Counted from the first letter of the stretch, positions 16,290 through 24,997 are shown. The stretch is 47,207 nt of DNA from Synechococcales cyanobacterium S06 (GCA_011391125.1 JAABRE010000040.1:1-47207); one strand, 5' to 3'. Numbers and translations: made by a program. Notes: a model not told the origin generated them from the sequence alone.

Positions 16290-17780
16290 ATGTCTGGTCC
16301 TTATCAAAGTCGGTTATTTAATTTTCTCAATCGACAGGCGATCGCCGTCAATGATCGTTTAGGCAAGACTGTTCGGCATCTTAAAGTTGCGGCCAGTTGG
16401 GGGGTACAGGTTTTACTTTATCCTTTTTATCTTTTAGTACAAACGGCTCGTTGGGCTGAATTTCAGCTAGAAAATAAATTTGAGGAAATTAAATATCAAT
16501 TACCGATCAATAATCAGGAATCTTTAACGGAAACTGAATCAATTACCACGGATGAAGTTATTTCTAATGTGTTGGCAAAAGTCCAAAGTTCTTTAGATGG
16601 TTTTATTATTAAAAGTTTTAAGGATACTAATAATAATTCCTTGGTAAAAACGGAGCAAAATCAAACTGTTTCTCTGGTTCAAAATGTGCCGAAAATAGAA
16701 GCGATCGCCTGTTTATTGGAGCATAAAAGTTTAGTTTTAGTCGCAAAAAATAACGAAATTATTGATATTTTAACTTCAGAACAACAGTCAAAATTAGCAC
16801 AATTAATTAGTTGGCAAATTACCAAATATGGGATTTATAGTCGCAATAAAATCAAGAAATCACGTTCTTCTTTACCTTTAATTACGATTAATAATAGTCA
16901 TATTATTGCCCCGATTAGATGGTTTTGGCAAGTTATGGGATGGATGCAAGTTAGTGACGTTGCTAGAGGTATCAATTTATTTGGAGAATTAAGATATTCT
17001 TCTTATTCAGAAAATAGTTTAAATTTATCCAGACCGACTCCGAAAATTATTAATAAATTAGATGGGAAAATCGCCTATTTAGAAAGACAACAAGACAGGG
17101 AAACAGGTCAACTGGTTAACAAGAATCATCAGTTGATAGTTAACCAAGAAGATAATCCTTTTCAAATTCAAGTTTTAATTTTAGCAGCAATTGATTACTT
17201 TTTTGGACAAAAAAATACTAATAAAAATAGTTTAAAAACCGAATTAAACCAAAATCAACTAACAGAAAGTAACTCAGAATTAGAGGAAAATGAATCTGAT
17301 CCTTGGTTATCTTGGTCAGATTTAGCCAAGCAAAAAAATGAAGCGATTGTAACGGAAATAGAGGAAGAAAAACCGTTAAATTTACTGACTGGGAAGGTCT
17401 TACCCCAGAGCAAAAATAATCCTTGGAATGGTCTAACTAATTTAATTAAATTGTTTTCTGGTCAAACCAAATTAGAGAAACAAACCGACGAAACAGTTTC
17501 ACAAATGACCTCCCAAAATACCGAAAATAAAAAGACAAAGAAAAGCCTAGTTTTAAGCACATTTAATAATAATAATAACCACAAATTGGCTAAATTTGCA
17601 GATTACGATAATCGTAGTTCTAATAATTTAGAAGCTAAACCGGAATGGATAGAAACAGATGCAAAACCCATAGGATATGTCAAAAACCCATTAGAAATCG
17701 TTTTGCAATGGTTAGATAAAATCATTCTTTGGGTCGAAGAAATGGTGATGTATATTGTTAGTTTAATAGAAAAAAAATAA
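16290..17780 (+). CDS. Cyanobacterial conserved hypothetical protein
   Basis: A 496-residue protein I cannot assign to a named family, although its N-terminus (SRLFNFLNRQAIAVNDRLG) looks like a conserved cyanobacterial type. Residues 33-60 form a hydrophobic or amphipathic segment (SWGVQVLLYPFYLLVQTARW) that may attach it to a membrane. The middle has a moderately conserved region near 135-230 (IEAIACLLEHKSLVLV, IIAPIRWFWQVMGWMQ), and 240-450 is charged, Asn/Glu/Lys-rich and probably disordered. A hydrophobic C-terminal helix (LQWLDKIILWVEEMVMYIVSLI) ends it. The stop is followed at once by a heptanucleotide array, and the next gene converges. Confidence 0.65.
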   Translation: MSGPYQSRLFNFLNRQAIAVNDRLGKTVRHLKVAASWGVQVLLYPFYLLVQTARWAEFQLENKFEEIKYQLPINNQESLTETESITTDEVISNVLAKVQSSLDGFIIKSFKDTNNNSLVKTEQNQTVSLVQNVPKIEAIACLLEHKSLVLVAKNNEIIDILTSEQQSKLAQLISWQITKYGIYSRNKIKKSRSSLPLITINNSHIIAPIRWFWQVMGWMQVSDVARGINLFGELRYSSYSENSLNLSRPTPKIINKLDGKIAYLERQQDRETGQLVNKNHQLIVNQEDNPFQIQVLILAAIDYFFGQKNTNKNSLKTELNQNQLTESNSELEENESDPWLSWSDLAKQKNEAIVTEIEEEKPLNLLTGKVLPQSKNNPWNGLTNLIKLFSGQTKLEKQTDETVSQMTSQNTENKKTKKSLVLSTFNNNNNHKLAKFADYDNRSSNNLEAKPEWIETDAKPIGYVKNPLEIVLQWLDKIILWVEEMVMYIVSLIEKK

Positions 17781-17785
17781 AATTA

Positions 17786-17831
17786 ACTATCAACTATCAA
17801 CTATCAACTATCAACTATCAACTATCAACTA
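17786..17831 (+). repeat. Heptanucleotide tandem repeat (CAACTAT)n
   Basis: Six to seven near-perfect copies of CAACTAT fill the gap between two convergent genes and reach the stop codon of the DUF3769 gene. The same unit recurs at 21975-22131. Short tandem heptamers of this sort are a known feature of cyanobacterial genomes. Confidence 0.9.
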
Positions 17832-19880
17832 CCTTTCCACACCTTGAATAACTGGTTTAATATTTCCCCTTTCAAAGGTTTGAGTGTCACCTGTCCAATT
17901 AAAATCACTAATTTTAAAACCAATGGAACCCACTTGTAAAACAGGGTTATAACGTAAAATAAGATTATAGGTACGACGACTATATTCTAAAACATAATCT
18001 GTGCTAATTTCTTCACCTGTATCTAGGTTTAAATAAGTTTGAAAACCGATTAAAAATGGTCCATAAATTTGTTGAGTTAGCCCCAAGGATAAGGTAGTGG
18101 TGTCACTAATGCGATCGAATAAAAACGGTGATTCATTAATTAAAAATATTTGATTAAATCCAATATTAAAGTTAGTATAATCGAAAAAGTTACGGGCAAA
18201 ATGTCCAAATTGTCCTTCTAATCCAATACTACCACCAATGGAGTTTTGGGTATCACCATTACTATAAAAACTACCGACTCCGGTGATACCTGTATTTAAC
18301 CTCAAATAAGGAACCACCGGTGATCTACGATAACGTAGGCCTTCTTCTTTGGTGGCCGGTAAAGGTTGACCTGACCACAGGGAGAATCCTTTGCCAAGGG
18401 CGATCGCCCCTTGGTAACGGGTTAAATTAATCAGATCATCCTCTCGGTTTGGTTCAAGTAAATCCGTTCTATCGGTTTCTGCATCAATTTGCTGCACTCC
18501 GACTTGATAACTTAAGTTAACTCCTGAGTTTCCGAGGGAAAGACTCGGAGAGGTAAAAATACCTCCAAAACTACGTTGAACGGTTTGAAACCCTTGAGAA
18601 CCATTAAAAAGGCGATCGCGATAGGTATATTCCAGGCTAAGATTGTAAGGACGTTCAAGATTGCCAAAAGATTGTTTTAAACGCACATTTGTCCGCAAGT
18701 TATCTTCAATTTTACTCAAATCTAAACTGGTGAGGGAACTGGAACTTCTCAAACTTGTCCGAGGACTTAAATCAAAATTAAATTTAGTTTTAACCCCAAA
18801 AACATCACCCGAAAATCCTTCATTGAGAGATTTTTCAATAAAATATTGGGGTGAAATCGTAAAGTCTAACTTTTTATTTTTAATCAGGGCAAAATTACCT
18901 TGAACAAATAAACCGCTACGTTCTTCGGCATCATAACCAACTTGAACTAAACTAGGTTGACTGGGACGATTACTGAACACCAATCTATTTTGAAAAATGG
19001 GTACAGAGAACCCTTGATCAAAAACCACCCGAGATTTCGTGGTTCTTAGTTCACTTCGTCCCTCCCCTAATTGACTTAAAGTTGCGGTATCAGCTCTAAT
19101 TTCCAACTCCGGTGGGGAAAAAGGATCATTAGTCAAACGTACCTTGGTCGCTTTCCATGTCTCGCCTTCAAAATCAATACGCTCGGCCTGAAAACGAATT
19201 TTATTAATTTGACCACCACCGGCGGGACTTGGTGAATTGGTCTCCCCTCCCACTGAACCTGACCCAAAAGTAAAGCCCTCTTGACCACTGATATTTTGTA
19301 AAGATTGTGTTCCCCCTGGGTCACGAACCCTACTATTATTAAGATCAGTGGGTAATTTCAGATCAAAATCATTACTGCTGGTTGATTGATCTACTTCCCC
19401 TCTTGCGTCAAAAATTACACCGCTATTTTGCGAGAAAAAATACTCAAAACGAGTTCCCTTTAAGACCTGATTTCCCCGTGTTAAGGTCACGTCTCCTTCT
19501 GCAACTGCTTGATTGGTGACTAAATTAACTGTCAAATTGTTGGCCGTTAACACCGCTTGATTAAAACGCATGACAACCTGACCTTCGGCGGTAATTAGTT
19601 GCTGTTTTTGATCATATTCCTGGTGATCGGCGTTGAGTTCTACGACACTAATTTTGCCGATGTTCACAGGTAAAGGTTGATCGGCCTGATTTTGACCCAC
19701 AAGAATGGTAAATTCCTGTGTTTGTTCTCCCCTTTGTTGCACAATTAAACGGGTTTCGCCACTGGAAACCAAATCAGGTATAACTAAAGTTTCCTGGGAG
19801 TTATTTTGTATATTTGTATTTTGAGCAACAATGACTTCATTGATAATAGGTGGTGCAATTTGGATAATATAAGGTAACAT
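17829..19880 (-). CDS. DUF3769 outer-membrane protein (LptD-like)
   Basis: A 683-residue protein. Residues 75-145 form an OstA/LptA-like domain (VVELNADHQEYDQKQQLITAEGQVVMRF, then a second ADNL-type unit around ANNLTVNLVTNQAVAEGDVTL). From about 225 to the end, alternating hydrophobic/polar strands ending in FNWTG predict a beta-barrel (FDLSPRTSLRSSSSLTSL, YNLSLEYTYRDRLF). This is the DUF3769 family, the cyanobacterial counterpart of LptD that inserts lipopolysaccharide into the outer membrane; that role is inferred. No clear signal peptide follows the chosen ATG, so the true start might be different. It shares a direction with the amidase upstream, 67 bp away. Confidence 0.82.
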   Translation of the reverse strand: MLPYIIQIAPPIINEVIVAQNTNIQNNSQETLVIPDLVSSGETRLIVQQRGEQTQEFTILVGQNQADQPLPVNIGKISVVELNADHQEYDQKQQLITAEGQVVMRFNQAVLTANNLTVNLVTNQAVAEGDVTLTRGNQVLKGTRFEYFFSQNSGVIFDARGEVDQSTSSNDFDLKLPTDLNNSRVRDPGGTQSLQNISGQEGFTFGSGSVGGETNSPSPAGGGQINKIRFQAERIDFEGETWKATKVRLTNDPFSPPELEIRADTATLSQLGEGRSELRTTKSRVVFDQGFSVPIFQNRLVFSNRPSQPSLVQVGYDAEERSGLFVQGNFALIKNKKLDFTISPQYFIEKSLNEGFSGDVFGVKTKFNFDLSPRTSLRSSSSLTSLDLSKIEDNLRTNVRLKQSFGNLERPYNLSLEYTYRDRLFNGSQGFQTVQRSFGGIFTSPSLSLGNSGVNLSYQVGVQQIDAETDRTDLLEPNREDDLINLTRYQGAIALGKGFSLWSGQPLPATKEEGLRYRRSPVVPYLRLNTGITGVGSFYSNGDTQNSIGGSIGLEGQFGHFARNFFDYTNFNIGFNQIFLINESPFLFDRISDTTTLSLGLTQQIYGPFLIGFQTYLNLDTGEEISTDYVLEYSRRTYNLILRYNPVLQVGSIGFKISDFNWTGDTQTFERGNIKPVIQGVER

Positions 19881-19947
19881 TTTTATTTAAGTGCTAATTG
19901 AAAATTGATAATTAATCCTGAACTATTAATTATTAATTATTTTTTCC

Positions 19948-21771
19948 CTAATTTTTCTTGTTAATATATTCTAAAATGCCATAACCGATCGCCTCGGCCA
20001 TGCGACGGCGGTAATCTGGATTCGTCAAATTGGCGACATCTTCACGTCCGGTAAGAAAGCCAACTTCCACCAAAACCGAAGGCATTTTACTGTTTCTAAG
20101 CACAAAAAATCTAGAAGTACGGACACCACGGTCTTTAATCTTGATTCTTTGCAAAATATTGCGATGGATACTATTGGCCAAACCTGCACCACTGCCATAA
20201 TGATAGGTTTCGAGGCCATTCACATCTGGACGAGAGAGACTAATGGCGTTAGCATGAATACTAACAAAAAGGTCTGCTCCGGCACGATTGGCTAACTCAG
20301 TGCGTCCTTCCAAACTGACGAAATAATCCGTATCTCTGACCATGAGAACTTGAACTCCATTGTCAGTGAGAAATTGTTGCAAATGCTGAGAAATGGGAAG
20401 GATAATATTTTTTTCTTGAATTCCACCAATACCAATCGTACCGGGGTCTTTACCACCATGACCGGGGTCAATAACGACTAAACTTCGCCCTTGTCGATTA
20501 TTATTGACAACTCTGGGAGTGGAAGTGGTGGGGGGAGTGGAATTATTTTCTGGAGGGGGTACAGGAATGGTGGTAAGTTCGGGAAGAGGAGTACCAGCAC
20601 GCTTGAATTCTAAGGCTAAGAGTTCCCCTGTTGGTTGATTTAATGCCTGAATGTTGGCTCCCGAAGCTGGTTGCAGCAAAATACTAACAATATCGGATTC
20701 TTCTTCAATAATGCGCATTACCGCAATGGGGTCAGTGGGTTGTAACTCTGGTCCGCGAAACTGTTCCGCTATTTTAGCATTACTAATTCTAATCTCATAA
20801 ATTCCTGATTCACGATTCCAGTTACTGGTAGAGTTGGCTTCTCCCTCCGTTTTAATTAGTAATTGACTACGATTATTGGACCATTCCACCGACTGGAGCA
20901 AAGTTTGTTGGCCACGGGGTATAGGTTTAGTGGCATTGGGGTTAGGATCATTAGTGTTGCCTTGATTAAATTTACCTAAGCCACCTTCCGGTAATAAGAT
21001 GACAGCGCCATCACGACTGTAAGTAGCTTGCCAATTTGGGCTATCCCGTTCAACTTTCAGGGTAATTCTCGACCAAGGTTCTCGTTGACTCGATGACTGA
21101 AAAAAAGCAACGGTATTAACTCCATAGCGATTAACCGCAAAGGATTTATCCTTGAGAGTAGAATCAAGAGTAATTCCATCTAAAAAAAAATCAATTTGTT
21201 GCCCATCGCCATTACGTCTCACGGTAATTCGTTGAGGTTCTTGGTCACCGATTTTGACGACTAATCCCTGATCTGTAACTTGAAAAAAGGGAGAATCACT
21301 GGAATTAGAGGAAGTGGGATTACGACTAATCGTCGGTTCAGAAGAAGGCTGACTAGGGGGTAAAGTATTGGGGAGAAGATTAATTCTTTCCGGGGTTGGT
21401 AATTCAATGCTCCATTGTTGAGGATTATTACCTTGAATTTTAATTTGATTGGGGTCAATGGTATAACCGGGAGCTAATTCAATGACTAAACGGGTAGTTT
21501 GAGCATCAAACTGCCCAATTCTAACACTGGTAATGGTTCCACCAATGGGACGATTAATAGTCGGTTGACCGAGGGTTGTGCCAGGTAAGTCAACAATTAA
21601 ACGAGTGGGGTTAGAAATTAATTGAGCTTTCGGTTGTACTCCTTCATCGGTGGTGAAAGTTAGTCGATTTTGCGATCGATCAAAATTCCAATTGGTAATT
21701 TTCCCAGCTTCGGCTGGAAACGCAAACAGAAAGAAACTTAAAAAACTCAGAGTTACCAACTTAAATTTCAC
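19948..21771 (-). CDS. N-acetylmuramoyl-L-alanine amidase with AMIN domain
   Basis: A 607-residue exported cell-wall hydrolase. A signal peptide covers about 1-22 (LSFLSFFLFAFPAEA). An AMIN domain at about 25-115 (NWNFDRSQNRLTF, PTRLIVDLPGT, RLVIEL) targets peptidoglycan or the septum, and a second AMIN-like stretch appears near 290-380. After a Pro/Thr linker the Amidase_3 domain occupies 430-602, with zinc ligands H438 (DPGHGG), E453 (EKN) and H506 (SIHAN) and catalytic E569 (VEVGF). It cleaves the amide bond between MurNAc and the stem peptide, as AmiC does in cell separation. The adjacent DUF3769 barrel makes this an envelope cluster. Confidence 0.95.
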   Translation of the reverse strand: MKFKLVTLSFLSFFLFAFPAEAGKITNWNFDRSQNRLTFTTDEGVQPKAQLISNPTRLIVDLPGTTLGQPTINRPIGGTITSVRIGQFDAQTTRLVIELAPGYTIDPNQIKIQGNNPQQWSIELPTPERINLLPNTLPPSQPSSEPTISRNPTSSNSSDSPFFQVTDQGLVVKIGDQEPQRITVRRNGDGQQIDFFLDGITLDSTLKDKSFAVNRYGVNTVAFFQSSSQREPWSRITLKVERDSPNWQATYSRDGAVILLPEGGLGKFNQGNTNDPNPNATKPIPRGQQTLLQSVEWSNNRSQLLIKTEGEANSTSNWNRESGIYEIRISNAKIAEQFRGPELQPTDPIAVMRIIEEESDIVSILLQPASGANIQALNQPTGELLALEFKRAGTPLPELTTIPVPPPENNSTPPTTSTPRVVNNNRQGRSLVVIDPGHGGKDPGTIGIGGIQEKNIILPISQHLQQFLTDNGVQVLMVRDTDYFVSLEGRTELANRAGADLFVSIHANAISLSRPDVNGLETYHYGSGAGLANSIHRNILQRIKIKDRGVRTSRFFVLRNSKMPSVLVEVGFLTGREDVANLTNPDYRRRMAEAIGYGILEYINKKN

Positions 21772-22119
21772 TTTTATTACTCCAAATTACAATTAACCAT
21801 GGACAATTGACTGTAAAAGCGAGGTTTCCCTCGCCTCTACTTTACGAGGTTTCTGCACATACACATAATAGCGCTGTCATTTCAGTTATCAGTTAACAGT
21901 TATCAGTTAACAGTTATCAGTTAACAATTGATAACTGAGGGAAGGGAGGAAACCTGAAACCTTTTTTTCTGGTCAACTATCAACTATCAACTATCAACTA
22001 TCAACTCTCAACTGTCAACTATCAACTGTCAACTATCAACTATCAACTCTCAACTGTCAACTATCAACTCTCAACTCTCAACTGTCAACTGTCAACTGTC
22101 AACTATCAACTGTCAACTA
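21772..22119. other. Repeat-filled gap between amidase and antiporter
   Basis: No gene is seen. A small hairpin GCGAGG-TTTC-CCTCGC lies near 21820-21835, a 14-bp unit CAGTTATCAGTTAA repeats three times at 21882-21925, and the heptamer array starts at 21975. The amidase promoter must lie in the first part of this stretch. Confidence 0.6.
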
Positions 22120-22131
22120 TCAACTATCAAC
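21975..22131 (+). repeat. Heptanucleotide array CAACT(A/C/G)T
   Basis: About 22 tandem copies of CAACTAT, CAACTCT and CAACTGT run into the 3' end of the antiporter gene; the stop codon and the last codons lie within or at the edge of the array. The third-position variants are interleaved, suggesting duplication of longer blocks. Length is likely to vary among strains. Confidence 0.92.
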
Positions 22132-23484
22132 TATGATCTTTTTCTTAGGTTCTTGAAAAACTAATCTCAAGAAAGGAGGGGCCACAAATGTAGTGGTAAT
22201 TACCATCATGATAATCGCTGCCTCGGTGGATTGATTAAGAGCGCCACTAGCAGCACCGACTCCTGCGAAGACTAATCCTACCTCACCACGAGGAATCATA
22301 CCGACACCGATCGCCAATTTATTCAAATCAGGTTGACCAAAGACAGCTAAACCCGTCACCATTTTGCCAATGATGGCGACAACAATCAAAAAAGCCGCGA
22401 TAATCAAACCTTCTCGGTTACTGGGAATAGCGGGGTTTAACACACTTAAATCGGTTCTTGCACCCACACAGACAAAAAACACAGGTACAAGAATATCAGC
22501 AACAGGAATAACTTGTTTTTCCAATTCCTTGCGTTTTTCTGTTTCCGCTAGGATTAAACCGGCAGCAAAAGCGCCTAAAATTGCTTCTAAATGGATCGCC
22601 GTGGCAATATAAGAAAGGATAAAAGCGAAAATAAGGCCAATAATTAAAACTTGACCTCTGGTTTTCATTTTATTAACCAGGTGAACGAAATAAGGGGCAA
22701 GAAAACGGCCGATTAAAATTGAACCAATTAAAAAAGTACCGGCACTAATAATCAAATAAATAATATTAGTAACTTGAATTTCGCCAGTTTTGGCCAAACT
22801 AGCTACAACTGCGAGGACAATAATACCTAAAATATCGTCTAAAACCGCAGCACCAATAATAATTTGCCCTTCTGGGGAGCTAATTTGCCCTATTTCGGCC
22901 AGGACTTTGGCCGTAATACCAATACTGGTGGCGGTTAGTGCTGCACCTGCGAAAATGGCGGGTATTAAAGGAGTATGAAAAAGATAGACTAATCCAGCAG
23001 TTCCCGCCGCAAAAGGAGCGACCACCCCAACTACCGCAACTATGGCAGCTTGGGGACCAACTTTGATTAATTCTTGTAAATCTGATTCTAAACCGATTTC
23101 AAATAGTAAAATTATTACGCCAAGTTCAGCTAAAACCGAGATAATTTCACTTTGGGTGGCAAAAACTCCAGACGCAGCTTCGGGAGTCAAGCCAGCAGTT
23201 TTTTCCAATATTGTGATAATCAGGGAATTGCTGGCCGATGCGCCACTTTCGGGAAATACGAGCAAACTTAAAGCCGAAATACCAATGACGACACCGCCGA
23301 CTAATTCTCCTAACACTGGGGGTAGGTTAATCCTAGCGCAGATTTCACCACCAAGTTTGCTGGAAAAATAAATTATGACTAAACTTAGTAAGACTCCCGC
23401 TAAAACTAAGCCACCGTTTTCAGCTTCCGTTGCTGTTGCGAGGAGTAATGATTTTAATTGCGATTGTATGAGTAAATCAGCCAT
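22120..23484 (-). CDS. nhaS3: CPA2 cation/proton antiporter, NhaS3-like
   Basis: A 454-residue membrane protein with 11-13 hydrophobic helices, of the CPA2 Na+/H+ exchanger domain. Residues 20-75 (EAENGGLVLAGVLLSLVIIY, KLGGEICARINLPPVLGELVGG) closely resemble the cyanobacterial NhaS3 antiporter, which in Synechocystis is essential and placed in the thylakoid membrane. Discontinuous-helix acidic residues D216-D217 (LDDILG) are the expected ion-binding pair. Late motifs MIPRGEVGLVFAGVG are also typical. The name rests on remembered similarity, so symbol confidence is moderate. Transcribed alone; the heptamer array marks its 3' end. Confidence 0.85.
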   Translation of the reverse strand: MADLLIQSQLKSLLLATATEAENGGLVLAGVLLSLVIIYFSSKLGGEICARINLPPVLGELVGGVVIGISALSLLVFPESGASASNSLIITILEKTAGLTPEAASGVFATQSEIISVLAELGVIILLFEIGLESDLQELIKVGPQAAIVAVVGVVAPFAAGTAGLVYLFHTPLIPAIFAGAALTATSIGITAKVLAEIGQISSPEGQIIIGAAVLDDILGIIVLAVVASLAKTGEIQVTNIIYLIISAGTFLIGSILIGRFLAPYFVHLVNKMKTRGQVLIIGLIFAFILSYIATAIHLEAILGAFAAGLILAETEKRKELEKQVIPVADILVPVFFVCVGARTDLSVLNPAIPSNREGLIIAAFLIVVAIIGKMVTGLAVFGQPDLNKLAIGVGMIPRGEVGLVFAGVGAASGALNQSTEAAIIMMVITTTFVAPPFLRLVFQEPKKKIIVDS

Positions 23485-23596
23485 AGGTTAGGTGAAAGTT
23501 GTTCTTTACAATACTTTACACTACCTTGACGAACCGAACTCCGATTTCGATAAGGATTTTAAAACAATAATTTTAGACCTCCGACAATGGCAAAGT

Positions 23597-23724
23597 TATA
23601 GTAATTCCAAATAAAAATTAAACAAAAGTTTTTAGTTTGTTGTTGGACTTTAGTCCTAAGAAGCGCTAAAGCGCAACTACGAACCTATTTTTCAACTGTT
23701 TTAATCTTAATTGGAATCACTATA
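23597..23724 (+). mobile_element. MITE family 2, copy A (128 bp)
   Basis: Begins TATAGTAATTCCAA and ends TTGGAATCACTATA, a near-perfect 14-bp inverted repeat, with internal mini-hairpins GGACT-TT-AGTCC and GCGCT-AA-AGCGC. It is near identical to the copies at 40943 (same orientation) and 37511 and 37912 (opposite). Ends in TATA are consistent with a TA target duplication as made by IS630/Tc1-type transposases; that is inference. Its right end encodes the last 13 residues of the copB remnant. Confidence 0.85.
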
Positions 23725-23885
23725 TCTATTTTTTCGCCTTCTTTTTTGGCAAAATCCGCACTTTGGGCAAATTTATGCTCCCAATTTATGCCTAGATAAG
23801 GCGCAATTTTGGGGTTAATTTGATACCTTAAGCTTAAACCTAAATCAAGTTCATTTAAACCTATTTTTACTCTAAATTTTGCCAC
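23685..23885 (-). pseudogene. copB: copB remnant (C-terminal end of copper resistance outer-membrane protein B)
   Basis: A 66-codon frame from GTG 23883-23885, with a stop codon immediately upstream in frame. The text KIGLNELDLGLSLRYQINPKIAPYLGINWEHKFAQSADFAKKEGE matches the last beta-strands of CopB/PcoB outer-membrane proteins, where IG.NWE..FG.TADFAR..GE is conserved. A normal CopB has over 200 residues, so almost the whole barrel is lost, and the natural C-terminus is replaced by MITE-encoded residues. It lies 31 bp after the DUF411 gene, in the order expected for a former copper operon. It is unlikely to be functional. Confidence 0.82.
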
Positions 23886-23916
23886 TTATGGGTGGGACAA
23901 TTCTACTTAATTAAAA

Positions 23917-24468
23917 TTAATAATTTTCGTAGCTTTTAAATACTTGAGTTGAGCCATTTTTTCCTAATGTTAAAACCTCAAAAGGTTGCTTGTTTGATGA
24001 TTCCATACCCGGTGAACCAGAGGGCATTCCGGGGACAATTAATCCTAAGCTGTTGGGTTTTTGTTTCAGGAAACGTTTAATATCTGTTGCTGGAATATGA
24101 CCTTCCATGACATAGTTGTCAATAATAGCCGTGTGACAAGAGGCTAAATTGGCAGGGATTTTATACTGTTTTTTAATGGCTTCCATCTTGTCGGTTTTAA
24201 CGTCAGTAATCTGAAAACCCTGTTTTTTGGCGTGATCTATCCATTGGTGGCAACATCCACAGGAAGGACTGCGGTAAACTGTCATGTTCATGTTTCCTGA
24301 GTAGTTTTCCTGATCTAGGTCCCAAATACTGGCTAAAGTGCTATTTTTCTGAATGTCAGTCACGGTATGAGCTTGATTAGAAGAAAAGCCAGAAGAACCC
24401 ATGATCAATATTATAGCGCCAGTAGCGGCGATCGCATTCAAGAAATAGTTTTTCCACATAATTTTCAC
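23917..24468 (-). CDS. Exported DUF411 (CopG-like) metal-binding protein
   Basis: A 183-residue protein with an N-terminal signal or anchor segment (residues 8-30, FLNAIAATGAIILIMG). Residues 62-165 are the DUF411 domain: VYRSPSCGCCHQWIDH with C70, C72 and C73, SCHTAIIDNYVMEGHIPATDI with C111, H112 and H124, and GMPSGSPGME. These Cys/His/Met groups are typical of periplasmic copper-linked proteins found with copAB operons. It acts in the periplasm or membrane; binding of copper is inferred. Ribosome-binding site AGGAG lies 8 bases before ATG. A TGAAAT-N5-TGAAAT direct repeat lies 49 bp upstream, shared with the next gene. Confidence 0.88.
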   Translation of the reverse strand: MKIMWKNYFLNAIAATGAIILIMGSSGFSSNQAHTVTDIQKNSTLASIWDLDQENYSGNMNMTVYRSPSCGCCHQWIDHAKKQGFQITDVKTDKMEAIKKQYKIPANLASCHTAIIDNYVMEGHIPATDIKRFLKQKPNSLGLIVPGMPSGSPGMESSNKQPFEVLTLGKNGSTQVFKSYENY

Positions 24469-24517
24469 TCCTAAATTACTCTTTTTTCTAGCTAATTTTT
24501 ACTATATATTATTAAAA

Positions 24518-24534
24518 TGAAATTAAGATGAAAT
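24518..24534 (-). promoter_or_regulatory. Direct repeat operator, DUF411 gene
   Basis: TGAAAT (24518-24523) and TGAAAT (24529-24534), 11 bp apart, lie 49 bp before the DUF411 start. Read on the gene's strand, a TATA-type -10 sequence (TATATA, near 24502-24507) begins about 10 bases after the repeat, so the site covers the -35 position. OmpR-family activators bind such 11-bp-spaced half sites. Confidence 0.65.
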
Positions 24535-24644
24535 TTTTTTTTTTCTATTCTATTTCATACTCAATTCCAAATTTTTGATTAAACTTTAAGAGAAGGCTAT
24601 TGTGAATAGTTTTTTAAGATAAATTAGTTCTTAAAAATAAAGAT

Positions 24645-24671
24645 AAGCAGTTAAATCTTAAATAACTGCTT
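24645..24671 (-). terminator. Hairpin after the Met/Cys-rich peptide gene
   Basis: AAGCAGTTA (24645-24653) pairs perfectly with TAACTGCTT (24663-24671) around nine bases. It lies 34 bp past the stop codon at 24705 and is followed on the minus strand by a T-rich stretch. Confidence 0.6.
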
Positions 24672-24704
24672 CACTTATGAAATAATTAATCTTTGTCTCA
24701 TTAA

Positions 24705-24929
24705 TTAAGTGCTTTTTTGCTGAGTTGTTGGTGTCTGTTGATTATTTCCTGGCATTTGGTGATTTGGCATCATATTTGACATCATATCTTTACAACAGGG
24801 ACAAGCCATCGGAGGATTATTAGGAGGATTATTGGGAGTTTGAGCATTAACAGATTGAGAATTTAAACCAACGAAAAAAAGACTACTTAATAATAAACCA
24901 AAACTAGATGTAAAAATTACTGATTTCAT
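24705..24929 (-). CDS. Small exported Met/Cys-rich peptide, probably metal-binding
   Basis: A 74-residue product with a clear signal peptide (about 1-29, FGLLLSSLFFVGLNSQSVNA). The mature part is Asn/Pro-rich and carries MACPCCKDMMSNMMPNHQMPGN: three cysteines, seven methionines and one histidine within about 25 residues, a soft-metal ligand set. It belongs to no family I can name with certainty. Context (DUF411 protein, copB remnant, adjoining two-component genes, shared operator) supports a periplasmic copper or related metal role. It is divergent from the response regulator, with 68 bp between starts. Confidence 0.75.
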   Translation of the reverse strand: MKSVIFTSSFGLLLSSLFFVGLNSQSVNAQTPNNPPNNPPMACPCCKDMMSNMMPNHQMPGNNQQTPTTQQKST

Positions 24930-24979
24930 GGTAATTACCTTTAATTTATTTACTACATTTTTATTATGGTTTTTAATTA

Positions 24980-24996
24980 TGAAATGAGGGTGAAAT
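24980..24996. promoter_or_regulatory. Direct repeat operator between the small peptide gene and the regulator gene
   Basis: TGAAAT (24980-24985), GAGGG, TGAAAT (24991-24996) repeat the site at 24518 with identical half sites and spacing. It lies 50 bp before the start of the small peptide gene, with CATAAT (about 24963-24968) as a possible -10. On the plus strand it ends one base before the regulator's ATG, and the GAGGG spacer is also that gene's ribosome-binding site. Activation of the peptide gene and repression or autocontrol of the regulator are both possible. Confidence 0.65.
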
Positions 24997-24997
24997 A

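Noticed and set aside
21975-22131. CRISPR array
   Set aside because: The repeats are 7-base units without unique spacers and no cas genes lie nearby; this is a simple heptamer array.
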